A DNA stretch of 54,041 nucleotides from Bigelowiella natans CCMP2755 (GCA_000320545.1 ADNK01003127.1:1-54041), one strand, 5' to 3'; counted from the first letter of the stretch, positions 23,001 to 35,168 are shown. Notes: a model not told the origin generated them from the letters alone. Translations and numbers: made by a program.

Positions 23001-23283
23001 AACCTCTCGCGACGACTTCCAGCAGGGGGGTGCGTGCGAGATTCAGTAGTTTAGCAATACCTAACCCCCCCCCCCCTCAAAATGAGTGGCCTTTGGTGAG
23101 GTTTTCATAGTGATTTAACAACCGGTGAAGCGATGTTGGCTTCTGTTGTCTGCAACATCGTTGGTCTCGCCACCGGCTTTATATACATAAACAAACGATA
23201 CAAATGCAAGCATATTCGTGTTGCGTTTTTTCCACCTCGGCGCCTGGGTTTGCGCCCATCCCCTCCTGCCGGCCTCACTTCTG

Positions 23284-23316
<33 letters not shown>

Positions 23317-24878
23317 CCTCTCTCCCCCATTGCATGCAATACGACAGCGACAGAGAGCACGAGAGGTTGCTAGAGGAGATTCGGAAGCTGGATCGTGAGA
23401 CCGAGGAGAGAATGGCGCGGAACTCGACGCTGCAGGAGGCCGCAGCGATGGCCGGGCTTCTCTCCGATCAGGAGATGTACAATGCAGTTTGCGGGAACGC
23501 GCAGCACAAAAGCTGGTTCGGAAGCGACGACGACGGCAAGCTCGACCCTGCGTTTGTGGTGTCGCGCGAGAACGAAGAGCGCGTGCTGGAGGAGATCCGC
23601 AAGGCCTGCGTGGACGCCCTGATGCTCTTTCCTACGACGTTGGAGAAGGTGTGGTGTCGCGCTGGCTGCTGTTGCTGTTATCTATCGGTTGCCGTTGTTG
23701 TAGAGGGAAGTTGTCGTGCGTGGTGGTGGTAGTGGTGATGGAGAACACGAGCTTGGCTACAGAGAGGCGTATAATGATGATGATGACGATGAGGATGATG
23801 ATGACGACTGCTGTAACGAAGATGTTGAAACAATGCAGGATATCGAGGCGCTGAGGGAGTATTCACATGCCATGACGATTCAGCAGAAGAATGCTATCGT
23901 CGCGAGCGCGGGGGAAAAGCAGACGTTGATGTGGTTCATCACCTTGGCCAACATTGCTATTCCTCTGCTTCAGCTCTCAGATCCTCACATAAAGTACGAA
24001 CGAAAGAGAGAGGATGGTGATGACGATGATGATGATGATGACGATGATGACCATCATGATGAGGAGTGGTGGTATAGGAAACGATATGGTAAGTGCTGCA
24101 CACGCATGGAAAGACTTGTGGTGATAATAGTAACGCCTTAAATTGGGTGTTCCTGTTTTTTTTAACATCGTCTTCGCGTACAACAACATCTACAAATACT
24201 GATACTGATACTGCTGCTGCTCTCGGAGAAATACCACAATTCACCGCTTCTCCTTGGTGCTAAATGCCCCATCTGTGAAATGCTACATCCCTCCTCCTCC
24301 CTCCCCCCTCCCCCTCCCCCCCCAGGCTATTCGTCCGACGGCAAAAGGAGCTGAAGAAAGACATTTATTCTGAGTACATAAATCTGATCGTGAAGCCGCT
24401 GACGAAGGGCTGCTGGCCAGATGATAAGGCGGCTGCTGCCGATAGCCAAATCGATCGGATTCTTCACGCAGCTGCTGCTAGCAATGCTTCGCAGATAGGC
24501 CAGCAAGAGCCTGCAGCATCTGCAGCGACGGGGGGGGGGGCTAGCCAAGAATCGATCCCAGATCACGCCAAACGAAAGCCTGAGTTCGGCCCCACCGACA
24601 TCTTCCACAGGTCTCCACCGTCTGCGTCTCGCAAACCGGAAGAGGGCGCTTTGCTGCCTCGAGGCGCGTTGAGCACTGGTAGCGAATCTGGCGCTCCGAG
24701 CGGCGTTGGGGGCTCCTTAGAGATTCCCCCGACTATCAAAGAAATACTTGAGGAGGAGATGGGGGTGGAGGTCCGAGCTGAGGACGATGAAAATGATACT
24801 GGTGCGCGCGATAAGGACCAATGGGTTCCAGAGGAAGCTAAGAGGGATAATAATAAGAATAAGGGAGATGGGAAATGA
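20064..24878 (+). CDS. Rubisco-LSMT-like SET-domain lysine methyltransferase
   Basis: This is a SAM-dependent protein lysine methyltransferase of the plastid Rubisco/aldolase LSMT and SETD3/4/6 group. Exons: 20064-20394, 20496-20560, 20690-20827, 20991-21053, 21291-21419, 21671-21924, 22044-22266, 22548-23029, 23348-23648, 23839-23993, 24326-24878; phases agree. SET motifs are EVRGVETEGEIQRGANIIAI, WWPYIRTLP, FIWAHLVISTRCYG, APLADMFNHELDQPGGTWGF and ISVPYGGYSSSRLFTHYGFQ. The Rubs_SBD domain follows, with FPTTLEKDIEALREYSHA and IVASAGEKQTLM. The tail is acidic, low-complexity and unconserved. The first four exons are a ~185-residue extension. Joining them at 21053/21291 uses a (CTC)n pyrimidine tract before CATGCAG; alternatively the gene starts at the ATG at 21284. 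The extension may be a plastid-targeting leader, but that is inference. Confidence 0.88.
21228..21272. repeat. (CTC)n array acting as polypyrimidine tract in the SET gene
   Basis: About 15 CTC/TCC units end about 18 bases before the proposed acceptor CATGCAG at 21290. The array therefore sits where a splice pyrimidine tract is expected. Confidence 0.85.
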
Positions 24879-25864
24879 GCGAGCGCTAGAGCTGGGGGTG
24901 GGAGTACACAAACTAGCCACTATTGAACTATTACGATTATTGTGCTATGTATTTCCATTAGTCTAATGATGCTTATTCGACGATCGCGACGCTTTGCATG
25001 CGTGCCCTCTAAGCGAATAAGATAAGCGCATGGCTCGCGGAGCTGTCGTTGAGTTATGGACCGAAGCATAGTCCTAATATGAGACGGATGTAATGAAATG
25101 TTTAAATTTTTTCAATGGTCATCCTAATGTAGCTATGCAATGCAGCGGCTACAGCGCTTAAGTTGTATCTGTTGGTTTCCTTGGTCACATGATGCATGCA
25201 TGAAAATGCACGATGATTAGGTCTAGCATGGCGCGCTTCTCGCGCAGCAGCTCGACTTGTTTTTTCTGCGGGTGTGAGACGCGCAGTTTCGTCATTGCGA
25301 TCCATGATCGCCGTCAGTTGTTTGTTGAATCTGAGTCTCTGTGGGCCGTACTTGCTGATATAGTCCTAATATACTATGTACCTAAAAATCTCAACATAGA
25401 TGCAACACGTACGCAAACACAACAGCATGTAGCATTGTCGATGTGTGGCGAGCGGGGACACACACGTATGTACTAGCTAGCGCATACTAGCATAGCTGTG
25501 GTGCTAGCAAGCGTGTTTGTGCTGGCGGCGCTTTGCGCACTTGTTATTAAGTACAAATGAGCGTACGTGGTGAACAGCTAGACAGGCCATCCCTAGATTC
25601 TAGCATTCTTATGCATTATATTACTTATTGCAAGCTGGGCTTGCTAGCTTGTCGTCCATAAATAATTGTCATTATTACAGGCTGCATTCATACACTGCTA
25701 GCAACACGACACCACACGTGCGCATCACATGATGGCTCGGTGTGATGCAGCATCATGCATAGCCACATCGTCGCGCTACATGTGTACATAATTATCTGAA
25801 CACATACGCCTCACACACACACAAACACATTTCAGGCAAGGCTATAAAGCACGTAAAATGACGC

Positions 25865-25905
<41 letters not shown>

Positions 25906-26124
25906 GTACATACATCGCATTGTGGTGGTGGCGCATGCCATGTTCCACATCAAGGTTTCTCAAGTTGCCGATGGTGCTGCACGAGATAAACAATTAAATG
26001 ACACAAAATAAAACTGGAACGGTGGAGCAAAATTGGATGCATCCCTTTTTTCTTTCCCTTCTTCTTCTTCTTCTTCTTCTTCTTCTGCATCGTTGCATGT
26101 CACAATTTTGATCAGCGCGAAGCG

Positions 26125-26163
<39 letters not shown>

Positions 26164-26285
26164 CTCCCTCTCACATACAGTCGTTGTGATATGTAGCGGT
26201 CGCGTTCAGAATATTGACTGGAACGAGACACCATGAAGGCACTTCAAGCACACGTAGCAAGGTAGTAGACTGCCGTGAAGGCACT
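24879..26285. other. Convergent spacer SET/C39-like
   Basis: This is the longest convergent spacer. It contains a full copy of the dispersed repeat (25081-25140), a (TA)n array (25868-25900), a (TCT)n/(TC)n stretch (26057-26161), many TAGC/CATG words, and the outer copy of a 42-bp duplication (26235-26276). No gene was found. Confidence 0.5.
25081..25140 (+). repeat. Dispersed spacer repeat, copy B
   Basis: It starts GAGACGGATGTAATGAA and ends TTCAATGGTCATCCTAATG-TAGCTATGCAA. It is the reference copy for the family found in the convergent spacers. Confidence 0.85.
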
Positions 26286-26318
26286 TCAAGCACACGTAGC
26301 AAGGTAGTAGACTGCCGT
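26235..26318. repeat. Perfect 42-bp tandem duplication across the stop codon of the C39-like gene
   Basis: The unit beginning GAAGGCACTTCAAGCACACG is repeated exactly (26235-26276, 26277-26318). The copy nearer the gene encodes the last codons (TAVYYLATCA-stop). The outer copy repeats them in the 3' UTR, so the protein end is unchanged. Confidence 0.95.
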
Positions 26319-27588
26319 GTTCGAGTAGAAGGGGTTCGGATCCGAGAACGCCCATTCTTTGGCCTTGCCGCTGCTGCTCTCCAGGTCCACCGTGAAGTTG
26401 GTTGCATATTGGTAGCTGTCGCCCCACAAGCACACACACACACAAACCAACAACAACACCAACGATACCAGCATCTCAAATATTAGTCATAGCCGATAAG
26501 AAAGAGCAGCAGTGGGGATATACAACAACCAACAACATCAATAACAACAACAACAATAATAATAATAATACTAATACCCCTGATCATAAGGAGCCGTCGT
26601 TGGGAAGGCCTCGGTACTGTTGTATCGGTACAAAGTGCACTGCTGCCCATGCTCAAGGCCTGAGAGGTCCACGGACACGTTTCCGTGGACGACGCAGGGC
26701 TTCTCAAAGATACGCACGTTCGGCTCGTAGTCGATGTCGATGGTGAGGGAGACGTGAGGCAGGACTGGCCCCTCGCGGCTGCTGCTGGAGCTATTGCTTT
26801 GCTGTTGTTGCTTGCGAGCGTTCTTGGTCGCAGCCGTCCCTTTGACTGCGAGACCGTATGTCACATCCTCGTCGAAGCAGGGGTACCTACAGCAGGCAGT
26901 AGTAGTAGCAGCAGCAATTTGGAGTAAGTGCTCCCGTCAGAATGAGTTGGAGGGGCCGGGAGAGGGGGGGGGGAGACGTGGGACCAACATGCCTCACTCA
27001 CACGCCCGATTCACACGCAGGCATGCATGCACGCACGCACGCACGCACGCACGCACACCACAATCCTCGGTGTGAAACAAGCAGCACGGACATCTCATTC
27101 TTGCCGAATCCAGGCTGTGCTATTGCACAGTTCCCGTCCATCTTCTCAGAGTCCTGCAGCGTCTCCATTCTAAGAACAGCAATGAACACCGTCAGCATCC
27201 ATGCAGAGGATGGGGAGACCACAACAATCCACTACTAAAAGACGACATACTGTCTACTAATTCAATCAGAGAGCTGAAGGTGTAGTGTAAGTATAAAATG
27301 CCTCCAACCGCATGCTATCTACCACCTGCGGAAGTAAGGCATCATGTCCTGGTCGCTGGCGTGCAAGATCACATCGTCGTCGTACACCGTTGCGTCATCG
27401 AGGGAGGCGTTTGTGAAGATTCCAAATATTGGCTCCACATGATCACAGGTGCCGCCGTTGGGGCATGAACCCTCATCCTCCGGTGACGAGCGATCTGGTG
27501 TTAATGTAGTAGATGAGAGCGGGTTTATTAACTTATGCATGTAAAATATATAAAAAATATGATATGTACATATGCACATGTATACATA

Positions 27589-27627
<39 letters not shown>

Positions 27628-28265
27628 GTGTGTAGCATTTATTTCATTCATTTAATTGATGATTGTTTACTGACAGCATTTGTGTCCGTCGCCTTTGCAC
27701 ATAGGAAAGAACACAATCGGGTTGCCTCCCACAAGATGCGCCTTCAGCCATGCTTTGAATCCCGCAGCTTGGGGGGAGGGCTGGGTGTAGTCCCACTCAT
27801 CATAATCGAGCTTGAGCTTCTCCGCGGTGAATGCCACATTGATCGGCATCACCTCCTGTGAACGTGAAAGGAATCGGTTACTTACACAACCAAGAAAAGA
27901 AGAACTGTTGGATTTTCATTCTCATTCTCATTTTCATCGTTTATTACGTATCCCAATCGCGTGTTTCCGTGCATATCATGAGGCCCAGAGCTCTCGCGGT
28001 TCGCCTTCCTGACAAGATCCTGCGAAACATAGACGCCATGGGCGAGTGCACACTGCTGTGTGGACCATGCTCCACAAAAGCCCCCGTCGTAGTTCCATTG
28101 CTGACCAGGGGAGGGGCCTCTGATCACCACGCTGTGAGATGCTTGAGGAGGGCTGCAGGATCCAGGAGCAACGCACTCCCCGCTGTCTGCTCGCCGAATG
28201 GCGGTGGCTACAGCAGGGAGGAGGAGGGGGAGGAGAACGTAAGAGCGGGGGGTAGAGGCGGGCAT
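26286..28265 (-). CDS. Secreted peptidase C39-like domain protein, function unknown
   Basis: Exons (minus): 28265-27948, 27855-27675, 27494-27326, 27169-27092, 26886-26578, 26415-26286; every junction is in phase (about 394 residues). A signal peptide (MPASTPRSYVLLPLLLPAVA) precedes GQQWNYDGGFCGAWSTQQCA, which carries the candidate catalytic Cys of a papain-like/C39-like fold. It continues HGVYVSQDLVRKAN, VVGGNPIVFF-like LVGGNPIVFFPMCKGDGH (likely catalytic His), and YDDDVILHASDQDMMPYF. This pattern recalls an uncharacterised protist/algal secreted family (from memory, not searched). The C-terminal half looks like a beta-rich domain with paired cysteines. It probably enters the secretory pathway; whether it is an active protease is unknown. 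Confidence 0.75.
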
Positions 28266-28609
28266 GCTTCCTTTCTAAGAATGGGCGACATACGTTTTGG
28301 ATAAAAAATATCAGATATATCTGGTATACTTTGATGTAGAGGAGAAACCGCAAACAAGCAACAGGACCGGCAGCACAACAAGATATTTGTCGCTCCAGAC
28401 AAGCGGGTATAGGCTAGGTCAAACCCAGCACAAATTCTTATCTATGCACGCCCGGCGCCATAGCTTGCGAATTTACATACTGCGACATGGATTATCTTTG
28501 TCGCAGTATGAAGATAGATCGTAAACTCTGCGAAAAGCGGGACAGAAAGGCGTTTGTTTCCAGCACAAATCACATCTCCTCCTTCCAGTTCCGTCCCCTC
28601 CTCGTAAGA
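28266..28609. promoter_or_regulatory. Divergent intergenic region C39-like/EF-hand
   Basis: Only 344 bp separate the two start codons, so the promoters must be adjacent or shared. A short dyad ATCAGATATATCTGGTAT lies at about 28309-28326. No known factor site is claimed. Confidence 0.4.
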
Positions 28610-30688
28610 ATGAGCAAACGCCTTCGCGATGAAGAGGCACAGTCACTGCGGAACAAGTTATTCCCGGTAAGCACCGTATCAGTGGAAAGTGGTGGGAAAG
28701 AAAATGGTTTCGCCCTTCCACCCGCCGTTTTTCTGAAGGCAAATCAACTAACTTCAGAGCAAGAATCAGCAGCAGGCTAATAAGAAAGTGGGGACTATAG
28801 GAAACTACGCGGAAGTCGAGAGGATACCTGACTACACGAAGGATGTAATGAAACTTCGAGCATCCGAATCTTTGCACGCGTCCACTCACAGCAACCTTTT
28901 AACGTACAGAACGTCAGGAAGATCACCCAATTTTTAATTGACGAATTGGAGGGTCGAAGCACGTTCTCCGAGTATGTTGACATAAAGAACAATCCAGTCG
29001 CAACTACTGACTACCCAGCTCTCTCTCTCCCCTCCCCCGTGCTTTTACCTAGATCAAAGATTTCTGAGCTCAGCTGGAAGTCATTCGCGAAACTCTGTGA
29101 GGTAGTAGCAAAAGTAGTACAAATAGTAGTAGTAGTAGTAGTAGTGTAAATGCAAAGATGATCCGTAGGTAGCAAGCAATCACGTCGTATTGAAAATTTC
29201 TTGTTAGCGCCTTTTATGGGGAAACCAGTGTTTGGCCGGTATACCTCGTCGCGCGGCATCTCATTTGTTGGGTGTTTTCGATTCAAGCGCATAGTCATAA
29301 TTTATGAAATATTCCCATGTTATTGTGCATTCTATGCATCCTTGTCTTCGCGCAATTGCTCTTGCTCCCTCTCTGTTCTTTGCGCTGCTCAACAGGCGGC
29401 AGGATGCGATCAGATAAAGGCCAAGACGCTGTGGTCGCAAACAGACAAGGACAACTCAGGTGATGAAGAATTAGAAAGAAGCCAGAAATGCTTCATTTTA
29501 ATGTTTGGCTTTGGAGGTTGTCATCAAGATGCGGTTGAAGATTCATCCTGCAATTGCCATCTGTTGTCTTTGCCATCCCCTCCCCCTCTCCCCCCCTCCC
29601 CCCCCGCGCCCCCACAAATATCACGTATGATTCGATCCTCGCAATTGCCGATCATTATTATCTGTTTCTTTCCAACAACAAAAAACAGGCACCCTCGATA
29701 GAGAGGAATTCTTCCAGTTTTGCGCACGGAGGGACATTTACCCGACAGTGGCAAAGATGGCAGGTTTCATTTCTTGCGGCCGCCGTGTTTGTTTATAATA
29801 GAAAGGGAGGGGATGCAGCAGTGAGATTGTTATCCTGAAAAATGATGATGATGATGCGTGAATTTGTTGGTCACTCCGGAAACGTGGTGAGAACATCTTC
29901 GGCGGTTTCTTCGTCCATATATGTTGATCATCCCACAACCACCAATCATGGTTGGTTGTTGGCATGCAGTCGTCTGTAAGGAGCGTATGATTGCCCTGAA
30001 GAAGCGAAAGATGGCTGCTGACGAGTTGTTTGATTTCTTGGACAAGAACAACGACAATATGGTAATAACCACTGCATGATGACGGTGGTGTGATTAGAGT
30101 CATCCTCGTCATCATCGTCGTCGTTTATCTTGGTCTTGAGCGCAAATAGAGGCGCAATAGAGCGTAGTGCCCAAGCTAGACGTGAAAGCGCCTCCGGCCT
30201 ATTGTAAAAGAAGTGGGTGGTGGTTATGCATTTCCATCTTACACCTACGCTTCATATCCTGCACTTTGTGCATCGTCCCTCCCTCCCCCTTCCCTCTCTC
30301 CCTCCCTCCTCATCAGCTCTCATGGGAAGAGTTTAAGGTCCTGTGTAAAGGAGCTGGATGCAGTCCGCAGCAAGGTGAGGGCGGGCTGAGTATGTGTTCG
30401 GAATGATGCCGATAACGAAGATGGGGGGGGGGGGAGGTACCGGCTGAAGTGGAGGAGGGGATGGAACGAGGATGCTGCAGAGTACCTGCATTGACTTCAA
30501 ATAGCCGCCTTTGCTGATACGCATCATCATCATCCTCCCCCTGCTGAACGTTTGCACGTGTAGCCATATCGGGGTGGAGCGTGGCAGATGAAGATGACAG
30601 CGGGAGTCTCGATCGTGATGAGTTCCGGAAATTCGCGACGAGCAACACGTGCTGGCCTGGTTGATTGATTCATTTTGTCCTGCTTCCT

Positions 30689-30724
<36 letters not shown>

Positions 30725-30810
30725 GCTCTCTCTCTTCGTCTCTGAATACCGTCCCACCTTCTGGCGATTTCCTACCCACAACTTTCCAGTTCTTTTGTGC
30801 TGCCGTATCC

Positions 30811-30841
<31 letters not shown>

Positions 30842-31423
30842 CGAGCGTATCTCTGTAAGTACGCGGTAATAATTATGAATGAATGTGTGTCGTCGTCAGT
30901 CATGGCAAAGCTGCATAGCCAAGTGCAGCACATGAAACTGGTCAATGTCAAACCGATGTCCAACACTATATTTGAGGAGCTTCAGGTTGCTGCTGCTGCT
31001 GCTGCTATACGAGCATAGCTTGTTCCTACATCGTTGCGTTCCAACGTTATGAAGATGATGATGATGAGAAGGAGGAGGAGGAGGAGGACTTAGATGAGAA
31101 TGCAACCGAATTCGCCTGCTCTGATATCATAGTTATTCTTCGCGTCGTCCTGTTTTCCCTCGTCGTTGTTGTCATTGTCATCGCCATCGTCGTGGCCCCT
31201 TTCCTGTGTGTAAGTGAGTCAGTGAGTGAGTGAGTGTGTGTGTGTGTGTGTGTGTGTGAATGTTCCTCAACAAGCAGCTACCAAGTGCACGTATGGTGTT
31301 CTAAGCTCGTAATGAAGCAGCCTTCTCTTACGATGGTGTGCGTGCTTCTTCGCTTGTGTGTTGTTATTCATCCAGAAACAATACCCTGATATGGAGAGCC
31401 TCGATGAACTCACCTTCGACCAG

Positions 31424-31473
<50 letters not shown>

Positions 31474-31892
31474 CGTGTGTGTGTGTGTGTGTGTGGAGAG
31501 AGGTGGACGAGCCAGTGACAAACCAATGGATGATTGCTTGCACATATACAGTTTGCGGCCTTGTGCAAAGTGGCAGGCGCAACGAGCACTGTAAAGGCGA
31601 ACGAGCTCTTCAAATCGGTACCTGTAGTAGTAGTAGTAGTAGTTGTTGTTGTTGTCGTAGGAGAGGGGTGGTTGCGTAACGGAAGGGGGGCGGGGAAGGA
31701 ACTAGGAGGAACGGGAGGAGGAGGAGGAGGAGGGAGAAGTAGACATGATGTAAGTGCACAAAGCAGAAGGTTTGGGCTGTGGTGAGTAGTATTCGTAGTG
31801 CTAATACCACGCAGCAGGTAAGGCAATGATCGTGTTGGGGTGGTAAATGTTCTGCTTTGTCTCCTTTGTAAAGGTGCAGTGTAATAATTAAG

Positions 31893-31968
<76 letters not shown>

Positions 31969-32049
31969 ACAGAGCGACGAGGATCAGAGCGGCACAATAT
32001 CACGTAAAGAATTCGCTTACTTCTGTGCTCGGAGGTATTTGTGGTCAAG

Positions 32050-32096
<47 letters not shown>

Positions 32097-32602
32097 CTGC
32101 ATTGATGTGACATATACCTATACACGGATGCTGGAACTTACTTCTGCACAGCGCGCGTACTTCTACAAAGCGCACGCGCAGAGAAAAGCATTGCTGAACT
32201 ATTTTGAGCCTGGTTTCACCCGCCTTTGCGTTTTCCTGCACTATGCAGAGACGTGTACCCTGTCATCAAAAAGATACATGCTCACATCAAAGCAAAGAAA
32301 AAGAAAAGCGAGGAGGAAGAGGTGAGAAACAGGAGCGTGTGTGAGCCATTGCATGTGTTACTATATCAGCTTCACAACAGCAGGGGTTACTAAGAATACT
32401 TTTCCATTTTCGCCTACACAATGCATGCTTTCTATCTGTGCGAGGGAGGAAGAGAAACGAAGTACATTTGCTTATATATTTACGTTATCGAAAAGACCTT
32501 ACTGATGAGGGAATCCGTCACATTCCTTTGTCGCGTGTTCTCAATTCTTGCGCAGTTAGCTGACACCTTCTCCTTGCTAACATTCAGAAAGCAGGAGAAT
32601 AG
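28610..32602 (+). CDS. EF-hand calcium-binding protein with four EF-hand loops in repeated modules
   Basis: Main exons: 28610-28666, 28773-28844, 28910-28975, 29060-29101, 29396-29459, 29689-29763, 29970-30061, 30317-30374, 30564-30659, 30900-30985, 31376-31423, 31552-31617, 31973-32034, 32249-32321, 32588-32602. The loops are DKDNSGTLDREE, DKNNDNMLSWEE, DEDDSGSLDRDE and DEDQSGTISRKE; each has acidic residues at positions 1, 3 and 12, except the second, which is weak at 5. A module recurs: FAKLCEAAGC...EEFFQFCARRDIYP is mirrored by FAALCKVAGA...KEFAYFCARRDVYP. Three of the four loops are interrupted or abutted by introns. No enzymatic domain is visible, so a calcium sensor is likely. The tail is Lys/Glu-rich. 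The exon 3/4 junction and the last tiny exon are uncertain. Confidence 0.82.
31424..31498. repeat. Compound (TC)n(TG)n microsatellite in the EF-hand gene
   Basis: The array starts immediately after a splice donor. A second array of the same structure lies at 31894-31965 directly before an acceptor, and (TC)n and (GA)n arrays lie at 30691-30732 and 32050-32090 in the same gene. Confidence 0.9.
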
Positions 32603-33346
32603 TAGGACGAGTTTCTTTGATAGTCGAAGACGTAGCTGCATTGCCCGACGATATTGTTCGCTCGTAGCCATCATGAGCGCTTACGCAAAAAAGTCTTATG
32701 TTGTCCATCACCGCATCTAAGGTTGTAGGTACAATGATATATGCACAGACCATTGTCCTGCTGACTGCTGCTGAAAGAGAGAGTACCTTGGAGTAGCTGC
32801 ACTTCCATCGCATACGTCATCAGAGACTGACTATTGTACTGCTAGGCATTGTCGCATGCATGTGTGTAGACATATTGATGTGTAATAATGCGTACGAGTC
32901 AGGTGCCGCGCTTTACAGCGTATGTAAATTGCAGTGTAGTGGTTTCCATGTCTACTCCACTATATAGTAGTACACTTGCAGATTCTATAATTCCGCAGAA
33001 GCGATATAGGCGATAGCGCATTCGTGCGGCACATAGATATACAGATATGCTGTACACAGTGAAAGCAGAGATGTCTAGGTGCGACATGCGACATGCTAGC
33101 ATGTGTATATGCAATAATGATCGATGCGCCGCAGCTCGATAAGCAAGCTCTATGCTACATGCATGCACGCTGTTCTAGTCTAGTAGTGCTTTGTGGTTTA
33201 TCCTACCTACATTTATAACAATAATAACAACAGCTTCATTAAGTCAAAAACTTGCGACGGCAATATTAAGCGGGGCGATGACCGCACGCATTAAGTACGT
33301 TTCTAGCTTCAATACGTTGCTGGATTGCCGAGTTGTCTGCATAGCA
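32603..33346. other. Convergent spacer EF-hand/TruA
   Basis: This 0.74 kb spacer lies between two 3' ends. It has the same TAGC/CATG-rich texture as the other convergent spacers, but no copy of the dispersed repeat and no gene was recognised. Confidence 0.5.
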
Positions 33347-34602
33347 TTATCTCCCCTCTTTCGGAATGACGTAGACCCGGCCATCCTCATCGTGTGGAAG
33401 CTCAGGATGTATGAGCACTGTGGGTTGTGGCAGGGGCATCAACTCTATCTCCCGTAGACATAGTCCTTCCGCAGGACACATGCGCCACTTGGGGCTGTGG
33501 TGTTCGAATTCCCCTTGCGGATTTAGCATCTCCGATAAGTAGGATACGTCGAAACGGTTCCTTCCAGCAGCTAGTATGGCCCCGACGATATGTCTGACTT
33601 GGTGATACAAGAACCCCCTCCCCTTCACAGTGAACACCAGCCCGTTTTCAACGGGCTCGATCGCGATGTTTTCGACCGTCTTGATGGTCGAGACCTTGCG
33701 CTTCGCGAGTGTTGCGCTCTTCATGCTCGAGTAGTGGATGAAGTCGTGTTGTCCCACAAGCACCTTGGCCGCTTCCAGCATTCTATTCATGTCCAGCGCA
33801 TTCGGCATGTGCATCTTGTCAAACCTCTCCACGGGCTGCATGATCGCCCCGGAGTAGACCTTGTATTCATACGTCTTGGACTTGATGTGTATCAACGGAT
33901 GGAAGTCGGGGGGGACCCATTCCGCCGCATACACCTGCAGCGAGTCGGGAAGCACAGCGTTCAAGGCCCTCTGAAGTGTGCCCTCGTCCAGACAGCGATG
34001 CGAATAGAATGAAACCACTTGATCCCTTGCGTGGACGCCCACGTCGGTTCTACTCGCCCCCCGAAGATGCACGTCTCCAACGTCTATTTTCAAAATCTTA
34101 GCGATTGCACCCTCGATTGTCTGTAAGTCGAAATTTGAGAATCAAAACCTAGGACAACAGTTTCTACATGCCAAACTACAACTGGAGGGGGAGGGAGGTG
34201 GAGAAGGAGGAGGAGGAGCCAGGAACGCACCTGTTGCACCGTTGGTACCATCATCTCTTTTCTTCTATGGCGCTGAGCTTGGAAGCCATTAAATAGGGAT
34301 CCGTCGTATCCGACGCGGAGCACGTACTGATAGCTGCGATAAGAGTACCCTTCCACGTCGTTCCTGAATAGGACTTGTTTGGACGTTTTCTTCGACAGCG
34401 ACGGAGCTCTGCATCTTGATTTTAGGTCATAATATGTGAGTCGCCCGTGTAGCCAGGGCATAAGAAACATCAGCAACAGTAGCAGCAGCAGCCAGAGAAG
34501 GAACAAAGGGATCCTCCTCGACGACGGCCCCGGCTCCTGCTGCGATGATGATGAGGCTGATGATGACGATGACGAGGAATACAGCGACGACGGCACTATC
34601 AT
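33347..34602 (-). CDS. TruA-type tRNA pseudouridine synthase
   Basis: It isomerises uridine to pseudouridine in the tRNA anticodon arm (TruA/PUS1/PUS3 family). Exons: 34602-34231 and 34120-33347, joined in phase. N-terminal motif YVLRVGYDGSLFNGFQAQ, then VPTVQQ/TIEGAIAKIL, the catalytic loop GASRTDVGVHARDQVVSFYS with the invariant Asp, FHPLIHIKSKTYEYKVYSG, HDFIHYSSM and GRGFLYHQVRHIVGAILAAG. About 380 residues. The N-terminus has a Ser-rich run and a strongly hydrophobic stretch (IPLFLLWLLLLLLLMFLMPW) before the domain, which suggests an organelle or membrane-targeting leader. That is unusual for TruA. The start ATG at 34602 could be internal if another 5' exon exists. Confidence 0.92.
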
Positions 34603-35168
34603 AGGTGCACACGATATTCCTCGACTTAATTCTCACTACATGAACGATGGGCTCCCTGTGATCTTCCCGGCCCGGTTCCTGGCAGCCTCGCGGGCGACGA
34701 GCCCGGGCGAGGGGGAACTCTAGCAAGGAAAATCTATTTTCCTAGGATGTTTTTGGTTGATACATGTCAAGATATCTTGATATGATCTTACAAATCTCGA
34801 CGCGTTTTGCTGGCATCTAGGGAGATAGTGCGAAAATTATACACACTTATATATCCTAAATAATATGTTTAAAATTGATCAATCCCGGCTGACAATTCCG
34901 AGCCATTATGAGGACGGGGAGGAGGAGGAGGAGGATCCTCGAGGTGCCATTGCACACAGAACCGCCTGCGCCTTGTCTTTGATTTAGGGAACATGGGCTG
35001 TTCGGTTTAAACATCGAAGTAGGGGGGAGGAGATCGAGGAGAAGGAGGGAAGAGAAGACAGTTGAACGACGAATGAAGGATCGACGTGCCTTCTATGTAT
35101 TGCTGATTGTTTATTCACATACACATCCAGAGCTTTCCGTGCCTGGCTAGAGTCTCTCGCACAAGTAC
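34603..35168. promoter_or_regulatory. Divergent intergenic region TruA/HAD-like
   Basis: This 0.57 kb region should hold both promoters. A purine-rich (GGA)n stretch lies at about 34917-34935. Nothing else is supported. Confidence 0.35.
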
